Assembly (NCBI RefSeq): GCF_028290025.1
Contig: NZ_JAQGKQ010000054.1
Coordinates: 1-64,000, forward strand
From: Cypionkella sp.
GTDB taxonomy: Bacteria; Pseudomonadota; Alphaproteobacteria; Rhodobacterales; Rhodobacteraceae
Reading direction: 5' to 3'
DNA: 64,000 bases
Each line of letters begins with the position of its first letter. The stretch's first letter is position 1. Made by a program: the position numbers and the translations under genes. The notes under the pieces are model-generated. The model had not been told where the DNA came from, made no database searches, and saw only the letters and a program-made list of their open reading frames with translations. This document shows, piece by piece, positions 49,671 to 58,531 of this stretch.

Positions 49671-50666
49671 ATGAAACCCAGTTGGGCCGTGGTGACGACG
49701 GCGGATGAACCTGCCGCTCTGGTGGCAACTTTTGCCGCGCATCATCTGGCTCAGGGTGCAGCAGCGGTGCATGTGTTCCTTGATCAGCCCGACCCAGAGG
49801 CGGAGGCGATGCTGGCGCATCTGCCCGCATGTGAGGTGACTGTTTGCGATGCATCCTATTGGGCGGCGAGCAAAAAGCGCAAGCGCCCCGAGGTGCATAC
49901 GGCGCGGCAGATTTATAACGCGCAGCAGGTTTATGCCAAGACCGAGGCCGAATGGGTGCTGCATTGCGACGCCGATGAGTTTCTTCTTGACGGGCTGGCG
50001 GCGCGCAAGGCGTTGGCTGAAGCGCCCGATGCGGCGATGTATATGCGGCTGTTGGTGGCCGAGCGGGCATATCCCGATGGCGTGGTCGGAGCCGATATAT
50101 TCGCGGGTGTATTTCGCTATGCTTTGCGGGATTACAGCCAAACCGGGCCGCAGGTGTATGGCGAAATGGCCGATTTTTTCCATTTTGGGCTGACCGGGCA
50201 TAAGGCCGGCAAGGCTTTTGTGCGGACGGGCGCGGCGCTGAAAATGGGGCTACATGCGCCGAAGGATAAGCCGCCGCATAAGGTGATCCAGACCACGCGG
50301 CTTTTGCATTTCGACGGGCTGACCAAGCTGCATTTCACCCTGAAACTGCTGCGTCGGGCGCATGAGCCTTTGCACAAAACCAATGATCGGCATGGAGTGG
50401 CGCGTAGCACGCAGTTTTCGTCGCTGCGCGAGGCGATAAGCGATGTGCCCCTGAGGGAGACACTGGTGTCAGTGCTGAAAAGTCTAGATCGAGAGCAGAT
50501 CGCGCAGTTGCGCGACTTGGGCAGCTTGGATGAGGCGGGGTTTGACCCCCGCACGATTTTGGCTGCCGCCGGGTTATGCCCGGATTTGTCGGTAGAGGCG
50601 TTTGATGTTGCTTTGCGCCAGCGCTACGGTGGGTTTTTGCAGCAATATGCGCCGGATTTGGCTTGA
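49671..50666 (+). CDS. Family 2-type glycosyltransferase
   Basis: This 331-residue protein belongs to the Glyco_tranf_2_4 type. It has an N-terminal WAVVTTADEPAALVATFAAHHL, a nucleotide-sugar DxD-like motif HCDADEFLLD, and TGHKAGKAFVRTG in the C-terminal half. No signal peptide or membrane segment is seen. Acceptor and sugar are unknown. It starts divergently from sucC. Confidence 0.8.
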   Translation: MKPSWAVVTTADEPAALVATFAAHHLAQGAAAVHVFLDQPDPEAEAMLAHLPACEVTVCDASYWAASKKRKRPEVHTARQIYNAQQVYAKTEAEWVLHCDADEFLLDGLAARKALAEAPDAAMYMRLLVAERAYPDGVVGADIFAGVFRYALRDYSQTGPQVYGEMADFFHFGLTGHKAGKAFVRTGAALKMGLHAPKDKPPHKVIQTTRLLHFDGLTKLHFTLKLLRRAHEPLHKTNDRHGVARSTQFSSLREAISDVPLRETLVSVLKSLDREQIAQLRDLGSLDEAGFDPRTILAAAGLCPDLSVEAFDVALRQRYGGFLQQYAPDLA

Positions 50667-50668
50667 GT

Positions 50669-51865
50669 TTAGTTCAGGTAGAACGACAGCAGCATCGCCT
50701 CGCCGCCCATCATCTGCTCAAAAGCGTTCCAGTTCTGGTCGCTGACGAGCTGGCCTTGCTCGAGATACGGCGTTGCGGCCCAGCCTTGGACCCAGCCTGC
50801 AAGATCGGCGGGGCGTGGATCGCTGAACACTTTGGCAATGTTCACCCCGGCCGCGCCGTCTTGCCGCCAATAGGGTGCGAGTTTGCTGCCGTTGAGCAAA
50901 GCTTCGGCATCGTCCAACACCGCAAGCCACGCCGTACCGGTTCCGGGCGGCAAAGCCACCCCTAACGCGGATTGCTGTTTGTCGTTTGGCAACCATTCGG
51001 CGGCATTGTCGGATTCCATGGCGACCTCGGCCCAGAAACGGCGATTGTCGGCAATCATCGCCAAGAAGTGGCCGTGGGCGGTGGTCATGCGGGCGGCGTC
51101 GGGGGTTTGTTGCAGGGAGGCGATGGCGATGGCGATCACGTCAACCTCGTCCATCCCTTGCGTGCCGGTTCCGGTGAGAAAGCTAGGGGTGACGCCGCCG
51201 AGGCTTTGCAATTTTGCCCTGGCTTGCAGGATGCGGTCGATTGGTTCGGTCGGGTCATAGGCCAGAACGACGTTGCTGATACCTTGCAGAAGGTGGGTGT
51301 AAGCTTGCAGCCAAGCGGCATCGGCTGCGTCGAACTTTACAACCGGGGCGGGGGTGGCGGGATCACGGCCGTCCCATTGCCAACCCATCAGCATCGGGCC
51401 GAGCACCGCCATCGCGTCTTCGCCGGTATCGCGGGTTTTGTTGGCGTTGATGTCAAACCACAGATCGGCGAAGTTGATTTCGACAGTGAAATCAGAATGT
51501 TCTTTGATCTCGGCCAGCGGAGCGCGGGCGGCTTCAAGTTTTTCATCCATGGTGCGGAACAAATCGGAAATCATCGAAGGCTGGAAAGCGACGGGGTTCG
51601 GGTTATCCTCTAGCGGTAAGCGCAGGAATGGCAGCATACCGGTCTGATCTGTTATTCCGGCGCTATAGCGCAGTTGCAGGGCTGCCTCGACGGTGCTCAG
51701 AAAGCGCACCCCACCAAGCGCAAAACGGTCGGCATCGGTGAGGCTGGGCAGGGCCGCGAGGCGCGCCTCGGTGGCGGTGAGACCTTTGCTGCCGATCTCG
51801 ACGCTGAGGGTTTCGGCGTGGACGGGTGCTGCACAACACAGCAGCAGGGGCAGCAGAATACGCAT
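50669..51865 (-). CDS. Exported hypothetical protein
   Basis: This 398-residue protein has a signal peptide (ILLPLLLCCAAPVHA) and a long soluble domain with few landmarks (ADRFALGGVRFLSTVEAALQ; DLWFDINANKTRDTGEDAM, where the NANK..DTGED loop may bind calcium). No family is recognised. ATG at 51865 fits the signal sequence. It converges with the glycosyltransferase, two bases apart. Confidence 0.65.
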   Translation of the reverse strand: MRILLPLLLCCAAPVHAETLSVEIGSKGLTATEARLAALPSLTDADRFALGGVRFLSTVEAALQLRYSAGITDQTGMLPFLRLPLEDNPNPVAFQPSMISDLFRTMDEKLEAARAPLAEIKEHSDFTVEINFADLWFDINANKTRDTGEDAMAVLGPMLMGWQWDGRDPATPAPVVKFDAADAAWLQAYTHLLQGISNVVLAYDPTEPIDRILQARAKLQSLGGVTPSFLTGTGTQGMDEVDVIAIAIASLQQTPDAARMTTAHGHFLAMIADNRRFWAEVAMESDNAAEWLPNDKQQSALGVALPPGTGTAWLAVLDDAEALLNGSKLAPYWRQDGAAGVNIAKVFSDPRPADLAGWVQGWAATPYLEQGQLVSDQNWNAFEQMMGGEAMLLSFYLN

Positions 51866-51979
51866 GGAAGTCTCCAAATTGATTTCGCGCAAAAGCTGCG
51901 CTGGGCTGCACAATGATCTGGCGCAAAATGCGCTTAGCGGGGGTAATGCGCAACTGCGGGATTCCAGACCTACGGCAGG

Positions 51980-52651
51980 TTAAGCGGGGCTGGCGATAAA
52001 CAGCACTTGGCCACGTGGCAGGCGGGTTTGGTGTTGATCGACATCGAAGCCCGAGGCGCGGGTGAGGTAAAGCACGTCGTCCGCCAGCATATGATAGGGC
52101 GCGCGCGTATCATGCGTCACCACGCCGTCGGGCTGCTTCACCGGGAGCAGGCTTTGTGCTGCATCGGGGGCGAGGAAGACGGTGAACAACAGCTTTTGCA
52201 GGCGGGGGAAGCGGGCGCGGGTCTGGATCAGCGCGCGGCGCAGATGGTTGGCGGGCAGGTGAGTGAACACGGCGAAGGCAAGCGCGTGGGTTATAGTGTC
52301 GGGCACGCCGGGGAAGGTGAAATTGGCGTCCTCGATCAAATGGTCGGGGTTTAGGCGGGATTTATCAGTGATTTCGGTGTCATAGCCGCGTTTGAGCAGC
52401 GCGCCAGAAAGGTCGGTTGCCCAGTAATGGCCAGGATTTAGGTAAAGAGCGGCCTTGCAACCGAGACGCAGCGAGCCTGCGCCGATGTCGAGGAAATGGT
52501 GGTCGGGTTGCAGGCCCGCGTCGAGCATTAGCGCCATTTGAATGCGGCCAGTCTCGTCCCAGCGGCCGCCGACGATATCGCGGTGACGGCCTTTGGCGAG
52601 GGCGTCGGTGTAGAAATCGGGCGCGTGATAGGGGGAGATGTGCTGGGTCAT
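51980..52651 (-). CDS. Class I SAM-dependent methyltransferase
   Basis: This 223-residue methyltransferase has motif I LDIGAGSLRLGCKAALYL, an acidic SAM-ribose contact in ATDLSGALLKRG, and HALAFAVFTHLPANHLRRAL. The substrate is not apparent. ATG at 52651 was chosen, and an upstream in-frame extension lies over low-quality sequence and the intergenic repeat. Confidence 0.75.
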   Translation of the reverse strand: MTQHISPYHAPDFYTDALAKGRHRDIVGGRWDETGRIQMALMLDAGLQPDHHFLDIGAGSLRLGCKAALYLNPGHYWATDLSGALLKRGYDTEITDKSRLNPDHLIEDANFTFPGVPDTITHALAFAVFTHLPANHLRRALIQTRARFPRLQKLLFTVFLAPDAAQSLLPVKQPDGVVTHDTRAPYHMLADDVLYLTRASGFDVDQHQTRLPRGQVLFIASPA

Positions 52652-52671
52652 CTGGTCTTTCTGGGCAGGCG

Positions 52672-52723
52672 CCGGGGTTTCACACCCCGGACCCCCTTGG
52701 GATATTTGAGCACAGAGGATGAC
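52672..52723. repeat. Intergenic hairpin plus ggatattt repeat, copy C
   Basis: ccgggg (52672-52677) and ccccgg (52685-52690) form a hairpin, followed by ggatatttgagcacagagga and tgac (52700-52723). This 24-bp part differs from copy A near groEL at only two bases. It lies between the methyltransferase start and the pepT end. Confidence 0.7.
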
Positions 52724-52731
52724 AATTAGAA

Positions 52732-53985
52732 TTAAGTTTTGGCGGTTGCGGCTTGCTGGACGAGGGCGAGGCAGAATTGGGTGGCTTGGCCCATATCCTG
52801 CACGGAAATCCATTCGAGGGGGCCGTGGATGTTTTGCATTCCGGTGAACAGGTTGGGGCAGGGGATGCCCATCTCGGTCAGCCGAGAGCCGTCGGTGCCG
52901 CCGCGGATTGGGACGGAAACTGGTTCGATGCCGATGCTGCGGGCAGCGGTGCGGGCGAGATCGACTGGGGTCATGTCCTTTTCCAGCCAATAGCGCATGT
53001 TGCGGTATTGCGGCTTGATCGTGCAGGTGATTTCGGCGCGTGGTTCGGTTGCGGCGACGGTGGCGCAGACTTGCTGGAGGAGTTGGCCTTTGGTGGCGAG
53101 GCCGTCGAGTTCGAAGTCGCGCAGGATGAATTTCAGCGTCATCTCGGACGAGCCGCCGGTCATTTCGGTGGCGTGGATGAAGCCCTCACGGTCTTCGGTG
53201 GTTTCGGGCGTCAGGGTGGCCTGCGGCAGGGTTTGGATGATTTTCGCGGCGAGGTGGATGGCGTTGACGAGTTTATCTTTGGCGTTGCCGGGGTGGATCG
53301 ACACACCTTGGATGGTGACGGTAGCGCCGTCTGCCGAGAAGCTTTCGTATTCGATCTCACCCACGGCACCACCATCGAAGGTATAGGCGAAGGAGGCGTC
53401 AAGATCGGCGGGCAGGCGGGCGTGGACGCCGCGGCCGATTTCCTCATCCGGGGTGAAGGCGATGCGCAGGGTGGGGTGGGGGATTTCGGGATTGGCGAGC
53501 AGGTGGCGTGCGGCGGTCATAAGGATTGCGACGCCCGCTTTATCGTCGCCGCCCAGCAGGGTGAGGCCGGAAGCGGTGATGATGTCATGGCCACGTTTGG
53601 TGGCGAGATAGGGAGACTGTTCGGGGGTGAGGGTGAGCGCGGGGTTGTCGGGGAAGCTGATCGGGCCGCCGTTGTAGCCTCTGATTACGCGGGGTTTTAC
53701 GCCCGTCGCGTTGAATTGGGGGGTGGTGTCGATATGGGCGAGTAGGGCGATGGTGGGGAGTTTTTCGGCATCAGGAGCGGTGGCGGGGATGGTGGCGATG
53801 ACGGTGCCGTAGTCGGTGAGTGTGACGTCGGTGGCACCGATCTCGCGGAGTTCGGACTCTAGCAGGCGCAGGATATTCCACTGGAAATCGGTGGAGGGCG
53901 AGGTGGGCGAATTGTCGTCGGACTGGCTGTCGATGGCCGCGTAGCGGGTCAGGCGGGTTTCGAGTTCGGCGTGGAAATCGGTCAT
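52732..53985 (-). CDS. pepT: Peptidase T (tripeptide aminopeptidase)
   Basis: This 417-residue M20 metallopeptidase removes the N-terminal residue from tripeptides. Zinc ligand motifs are LLAHIDTTP, GGDDKAGVAILM and FTPDEEIGRGVHA. The substrate-binding end is IPVRGGTDGSRL-like (VSVPIRGGTDGSRLTEMG). ATG at 53985 was chosen over an upstream start. Confidence 0.94.
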   Translation of the reverse strand: MTDFHAELETRLTRYAAIDSQSDDNSPTSPSTDFQWNILRLLESELREIGATDVTLTDYGTVIATIPATAPDAEKLPTIALLAHIDTTPQFNATGVKPRVIRGYNGGPISFPDNPALTLTPEQSPYLATKRGHDIITASGLTLLGGDDKAGVAILMTAARHLLANPEIPHPTLRIAFTPDEEIGRGVHARLPADLDASFAYTFDGGAVGEIEYESFSADGATVTIQGVSIHPGNAKDKLVNAIHLAAKIIQTLPQATLTPETTEDREGFIHATEMTGGSSEMTLKFILRDFELDGLATKGQLLQQVCATVAATEPRAEITCTIKPQYRNMRYWLEKDMTPVDLARTAARSIGIEPVSVPIRGGTDGSRLTEMGIPCPNLFTGMQNIHGPLEWISVQDMGQATQFCLALVQQAATAKT

Positions 53986-54164
53986 TTTGGCCTCCGAAGA
54001 TTTGAGGCGATTTTGGCGGGAGGGAGCGGCGAAAGTCAAGCGGGCTTGGGGTGGTCCCGAATGGGAGTGGCGATAAATGCTTTGTTAATCAACCAGTTGG
54101 GGTTTTTGTTAAGGGTTTGTTGGGGGTTCTTTACTGGCAGTTTGGTTTGGGTTGGGCGGGTGGA

Positions 54165-54202
54165 AGCCTCCGGCGGGAATATTTTTACCAGTATGAAAGG
54201 CA
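54165..54202. repeat. Diverged ggatattt-type intergenic repeat, copy D, in a 349-bp gene-free stretch
   Basis: agcctccggcgggaatattt, then ttaccagtatgaaagg. It shares the gggatattt..atga frame with copies A-C but differs at several bases. The surrounding gap 53986-54334 has no other gene or RNA that I can support. A short G/T-rich stretch near 54095-54150 is the only other unusual composition. Confidence 0.45.
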
Positions 54203-54334
54203 AATTTTAGGTAATTTGTAGAGGCTTTTAGCGGAGTGGTTTGCGCAAGTGTGCAGCGAATTTGACTGTCGGTGGTTTGCCCGTGTGCTTAGGATGCGAG
54301 CGCGGCGGTGAACTGACAGCGGGAGAAGCGGGTT

Positions 54335-54955
54335 ATGGAGTGGATCACCGGGCATGTCATGGCGCTGATTGAGCACTATGGCGCGGCGGCGCTGTTTGTC
54401 TCGCTGACGCTGGAGACATTGGGGCTGCCGTTGCCGGGGGAAAGCGCGTTGATCGTGGCTTCGACACTCGCCGGGGTTGGCAAGATCAGCCTGTGGTCAG
54501 TGGCGATTGCGGCTTGGTGCGGTGCGGTGCTGGGTGACAATATCGCCTATGTCATCGGGCGCAGGTATGGTCGGTCGGCTGTGACGCGGTATGGCGCGCG
54601 GTTTGGCATCACTGAAAGCCGTTATGCGCGGGTCGAGGCGGTATTCGCGCGCTTTGGGCCGCTGATGGTGATTGCGGCGCGGTTTATCGTGTTGTTGCGG
54701 CAGATGAACGGCTTGGTGGCGGGCACGGCCAATATGCATTGGCTAACGTTCGCTGTGTCAAACGTCATTGGTGCGGCGATTTGGGTCGGGTTTTGGACGA
54801 CATTGGCCTATCACTTCGGGCACTCAACGGCGATTTTGCCGTTCATCGGTCGGCATGTTGGGATGGTGGCCTCGGTTTTGATGGCGGGGGTGTTGCTTGG
54901 GTTGCTGCTCGGTTATTTCAGGTCACGGCGGCAGGATCGCGAGGCTAAACTTTAA
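54335..54955 (+). CDS. DedA family membrane protein
   Basis: This 206-residue integral membrane protein has the DedA/SNARE-associated signature: LTLETLGLPLPGESALIVASTLAGVG, GAVLGDNIAYVIGRRYGR, RFGPLMVIAARFIVLLRQMNGLVAG. Relatives act as undecaprenyl- or phospholipid flippases or maintain membrane potential. It is alone in its transcript and ends four bases into the convergent EEP gene. Confidence 0.88.
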   Translation: MEWITGHVMALIEHYGAAALFVSLTLETLGLPLPGESALIVASTLAGVGKISLWSVAIAAWCGAVLGDNIAYVIGRRYGRSAVTRYGARFGITESRYARVEAVFARFGPLMVIAARFIVLLRQMNGLVAGTANMHWLTFAVSNVIGAAIWVGFWTTLAYHFGHSTAILPFIGRHVGMVASVLMAGVLLGLLLGYFRSRRQDREAKL

Positions 54956-55656
54956 GCGGCGGCTTGTAGGGTCAGATTGGCGACCAAGGGCAGGTGATCA
55001 GAGGCGCGTCTCGACTCGGGCGTCAGGGCTGCCGCGATGCTGTGCAAGGTGAATTCGTCGGTCACGGCGATGCGGTCAAGCGCGCCGACCGGGTGACGGG
55101 CGTGAAAGGTCGGCGGGCTGGGCAGCACGGTATATTCGGCGCCAAGCCCCGCCAGATGCGCCACGTCGGACCATTCGTTGAAATCGCCCGCAATCAGCCG
55201 TGCGCTGATGTGGGCATGTTCGGCAAAGTGGCGCAGGGCCGCGAGTTGGCGTCGGCGAGAGGCGCGGATCAGGCCAAGGTGGGTGCCAACCACTCTGATC
55301 ACCCGGCCTTGTACTGCGAGATCGGCCATCACCGCGCCGCGCGGCTCTAGCCCTGGCAGATCGGTGTGAGCAGTGGCCAGCACGTCAATACCGTCACGGA
55401 TCAGGATCGCATTGCCGTGCCTGCCCAAGCTGTCGCGGTCGTCATCGAAGCTGATGGCACGAAACGGCTGGCCTTCAAACAACGCCGCAGGCAGGGCAGA
55501 GGGGCGCTGGCCCAACCGCATATCAGCCTCCTGCAGCAGAATGATATCGGCATCCAGAGCTGCGATGACCCGGAGCGTGCGCTCGGGATCACGGCGACGG
55601 TCGTTGCCGAGCGCCTTGCGGATATTGTAGGTGGCGATGCGCAGAGGAAAATCCAT
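54952..55656 (-). CDS. Endonuclease/exonuclease/phosphatase family protein
   Basis: This 234-residue EEP-fold protein has IATYNIRKALG, the metal-binding LLQEADMRLG, AGDFNEW and ASDHLPLVANL, all motifs in the expected order. It could act on nucleic acids or phospholipid head-groups. It is in an operon with the downstream-coded cardiolipin-synthase-like gene (53 bp upstream). ATG at 55656 fits the fold start. Confidence 0.85.
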   Translation of the reverse strand: MDFPLRIATYNIRKALGNDRRRDPERTLRVIAALDADIILLQEADMRLGQRPSALPAALFEGQPFRAISFDDDRDSLGRHGNAILIRDGIDVLATAHTDLPGLEPRGAVMADLAVQGRVIRVVGTHLGLIRASRRRQLAALRHFAEHAHISARLIAGDFNEWSDVAHLAGLGAEYTVLPSPPTFHARHPVGALDRIAVTDEFTLHSIAAALTPESRRASDHLPLVANLTLQAAA

Positions 55657-55708
55657 TGCGGGTCGGTTTCCTATGTAAGCCGATAGGCGGTGGGTGGCTG
55701 GATTTGTG

Positions 55709-57055
55709 TCATAGCATTGGGGCTCCCAACCGGAAAATGCTTTCGGCACAGCGGCGGGGCAGGCTGGGGATCAGCACGCCAGGCTCGCACAGTGGCGCTA
55801 ACCCGGTGAACCACGCCTGCAGAGTAATCACAGTTGCCGCATCATACAGCATCAGCGCGGTCTCGAAGTTCAGCAGCATAGAGCGGACGTCGAAATTGGC
55901 CGATCCAATCCAAGCCATATCGTCAATCATCCCCGCTTTGGCGTGCAGCATCACCTTGCGCAGCCGCAATATGGTGCAGCCTGCCGCATCAAGATCGCGC
56001 AGATAGGCTCCGCGTGCGAGATCGGTGATCCATTGGTTTGAAGTCTGCGGCAGCATCACCCTTACATCTACTCCACGTCGGGATGCGGTGATCAGTGCCT
56101 GTTGCAGCGCCTCGGTCGGCAGAAAGTACGGGGTGGTGATCCAGACCGAGCGTTCGGCGCGGTGGATGCCATAGACCAACGCATCATGCAGCGCATCGTC
56201 AGGCGTATCGGGGCCCGACGGCACCAGTTGCGCGGTAACGGCTCCATCGGCCGGGCTGTGACTGATCAGCGTGCCGGGCGGGGTGCCGACCACATCCCAA
56301 TCGGCGGCGAACACGTCGATATAGCTTTGCACTGCCGGGCCTTGCAGGGTGAAGCTGAGGTCGATCCAGTCGTGGCCCTCGGCAAGGTAGGCGTCGCCGA
56401 TGTTGCGGCCACCGGCCCAGACCGTGTTGAGATCGGCGACCACCATTTTGCGGTGGTTGCGTAGGTTGAGATGGCCATTGTCGGGGCGGTGCAGGAACGG
56501 CGAGAAATAGCGCAGTTTCGCGCCGGCTGCCAGCAGACGTGCAAGCTCGGCTTTTGGGCGGTGCAGCGCGCCGAGCCTGTCCAATATCAGATGCACCGCG
56601 ACACCGGCTTTGGCGCGGGCAATCAGGGCTTCGACAAAAGCGTGCCCTGTGGCGTCGTTATCAAGCAGGTAAAAGGTGATATCGAGGCGGGTCTGCGCTT
56701 GCAAGATGGTGGCCATCAGCGCCGTCTGCGCTTGCGTTGGGGTGAAGTGCAGCGTGAGGCTGTTGCCTTCCGAGGCGGCGGGGATGCCGAAGGCTTGCAG
56801 GGCTTTGGCGATGGGCTGAGGGTTTGCGGCTGGATGGGTGGCTGGCGAGAACCGAATTGGCGGGAAGCGGCCAGCCTGTTTGCGAAAGCCGAGCGCCAGA
56901 AACAGGGGGATCGCAAGGTAAGGGATCAGCAGGATGAACAGCACCCACGCCGCAGCAGATTGTGGGGTGCGGCGCTGTTGCAGCACGAACAACATCGCGA
57001 CGCCAACCATCGCAATGCTGAGCACAACCAATATATGCGAGGCGAGCCAGATCAT
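55709..57055 (-). CDS. cls: Cardiolipin synthase-like phospholipase D protein
   Basis: This 448-residue protein has two N-terminal membrane helices (LVVLSIAMVGVAMLFVLQ, AAAWVLFILLIPYLAIPLFLALG) and two HKD motifs (HRKMVVAD and HAKAGMID). These belong to phospholipase D-type cardiolipin synthases. It would condense two phosphatidylglycerols at the inner membrane. The symbol is by family. Confidence 0.87.
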   Translation of the reverse strand: MIWLASHILVVLSIAMVGVAMLFVLQQRRTPQSAAAWVLFILLIPYLAIPLFLALGFRKQAGRFPPIRFSPATHPAANPQPIAKALQAFGIPAASEGNSLTLHFTPTQAQTALMATILQAQTRLDITFYLLDNDATGHAFVEALIARAKAGVAVHLILDRLGALHRPKAELARLLAAGAKLRYFSPFLHRPDNGHLNLRNHRKMVVADLNTVWAGGRNIGDAYLAEGHDWIDLSFTLQGPAVQSYIDVFAADWDVVGTPPGTLISHSPADGAVTAQLVPSGPDTPDDALHDALVYGIHRAERSVWITTPYFLPTEALQQALITASRRGVDVRVMLPQTSNQWITDLARGAYLRDLDAAGCTILRLRKVMLHAKAGMIDDMAWIGSANFDVRSMLLNFETALMLYDAATVITLQAWFTGLAPLCEPGVLIPSLPRRCAESIFRLGAPML

Positions 57056-57306
57056 TGCGTTCTCTCATTGTTGGCGGGCATTTAGGGCAGAGGTAGAGCG
57101 CAGCTATAGCGGGATTTGCCTAGCACGTGTTGATCGGAAAACAACTATGCTTCAGCGATGTAGGTGGCCTCTGCACCGAAATCCGATTTAGCGATACGAT
57201 ACGATAAGGTTTGGGATCGGGAGCAGAGACCTCCGTAGCGCGGATGTCATCGCTAACTTGGCCCGCAATCAGCGCTTTGGGGTTGGCACCGCTTCGACGC
57301 TGCCGC

Positions 57307-58530
57307 TTAGCAGTGGGGGCAGGGAGGAGGCGTTTTCGGTTTGTCAGGGGCATTTCGCCTGAGCTGTCGACGGATTGCGCGCACGCGCTCGGCTGCAGCG
57401 ATGATGCGCGCTTCGTTTAGAACGCCGTCGGCAATGGCCTCCCGCACCCAGCCCACGGCTTTTTGAGGCAGGAGAGGATCATATCCAAACAGATTTTTAA
57501 TCATGATCAGATCATTTCCCGCAGCAAGAGCCTGAACGAACGCCTGTTTCCTGCGCATCAGATGGCTGATAGCGTCCATATCAATATCATCTGTCACGAT
57601 AACGCCGCTATAGCCCAGTTTTTCGCGCAAAAGCCCGGTCACGATCGGTGCTGAGAGCGTGGCGGCGCGCCCGTCTGGGGCAAGCGCGTCTAGCCGCAGA
57701 TGGCCCATCATAACCATGCCAGGCGGATGGGACGAGACAAACAACCGCGCGAAGGGCTCCATTTCGACTACGCTCCACCGTGCCGAGATATCCGCTACGC
57801 CGTAATGGCTGTCAGCAGCAGAGTGACCATGGCCGGGAAAATGTTTCGCCGCGCAAAAAACGCCGGCGCTGGCGAATCCCGCCACGAAAGCCTCGGCGTA
57901 GGCAAGGATCTGGCCGGGGTCCGTGCCATAAGATCGCTTTGGGCGGCCAATGGCGGGATTTGCAGGATCATCAAAATCCAAGACCGGACCCAGATTGAGG
58001 TTGAACCCCAAAGCGGCAATCTCGCGGCCCGCGCGCGCATAAGCCTGATGGGCCTGCCGGGGGGAGAGGGTTGCTGCAACGGTGCGGGCGGCTGGCACCC
58101 GTGAGGCGCCATGCACTGGCGTTAGGCGCTGAACAACTCCGCCTTCGTGGTCTATGGCAATCAAGGGCTGATTGTCGGCTGCGCGGAACAACGCGATCAG
58201 CCCTGTCAACTCTTTGAGGGTGCCAATGTTATGGCGGACAAAAAAGACGCCGCCGACCTCGCCGCGCCGCACCTGTCGCGCCAGCAAGCGCCCCGAGAGA
58301 GAGCGAGAGTTCGCACCGTAAAAGCCAACGATCAGCAACTCTGCCACTGCGGCAGCCAAGTCGTCACGGGTCTGGAACAGCCCAAACCAAGCCAGCGGAT
58401 AGGTGAACATTCCGCGCCCGAAGCCGAAAGCCGCCTTTGCGGCGCGGCGCAACTTTTGCGCGCGGGATTGCGGATTTTTCTGTGTTTGGATCGCGCGCCC
58501 GAACAAACCCTTTATGCTTTTTATCGCCAA
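57307..58530 (-). CDS. NagZ-like glycoside hydrolase family 3 protein
   Basis: This 407-residue protein contains the GH3 core with DHEGGVVQRLTPVHG, the catalytic-loop histidine motif KHFPGHGHS, and the nucleophile aspartate in VTDDIDMDAI. NagZ releases GlcNAc from muropeptides in wall recycling. It carries an extra basic N-terminal stretch of about 55 residues and a C-terminal tail ending in CPHC. The start is TTG (one base after the upstream stop), with a later ATG at 58410 as alternative. It is the third gene of the operon with the MurC-NRPS gene. Confidence 0.8.
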   Translation of the reverse strand: MAIKSIKGLFGRAIQTQKNPQSRAQKLRRAAKAAFGFGRGMFTYPLAWFGLFQTRDDLAAAVAELLIVGFYGANSRSLSGRLLARQVRRGEVGGVFFVRHNIGTLKELTGLIALFRAADNQPLIAIDHEGGVVQRLTPVHGASRVPAARTVAATLSPRQAHQAYARAGREIAALGFNLNLGPVLDFDDPANPAIGRPKRSYGTDPGQILAYAEAFVAGFASAGVFCAAKHFPGHGHSAADSHYGVADISARWSVVEMEPFARLFVSSHPPGMVMMGHLRLDALAPDGRAATLSAPIVTGLLREKLGYSGVIVTDDIDMDAISHLMRRKQAFVQALAAGNDLIMIKNLFGYDPLLPQKAVGWVREAIADGVLNEARIIAAAERVRAIRRQLRRNAPDKPKTPPPCPHC

Positions 58531-58531
58531 G

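Noticed and set aside
57120..57353. Minus-strand 77-codon frame after the GH3 gene
   Set aside because: It overlaps the end of the GH3 gene in another frame and has no recognisable domain or ribosome-binding site. The rest of this 250-bp gap shows nothing else.
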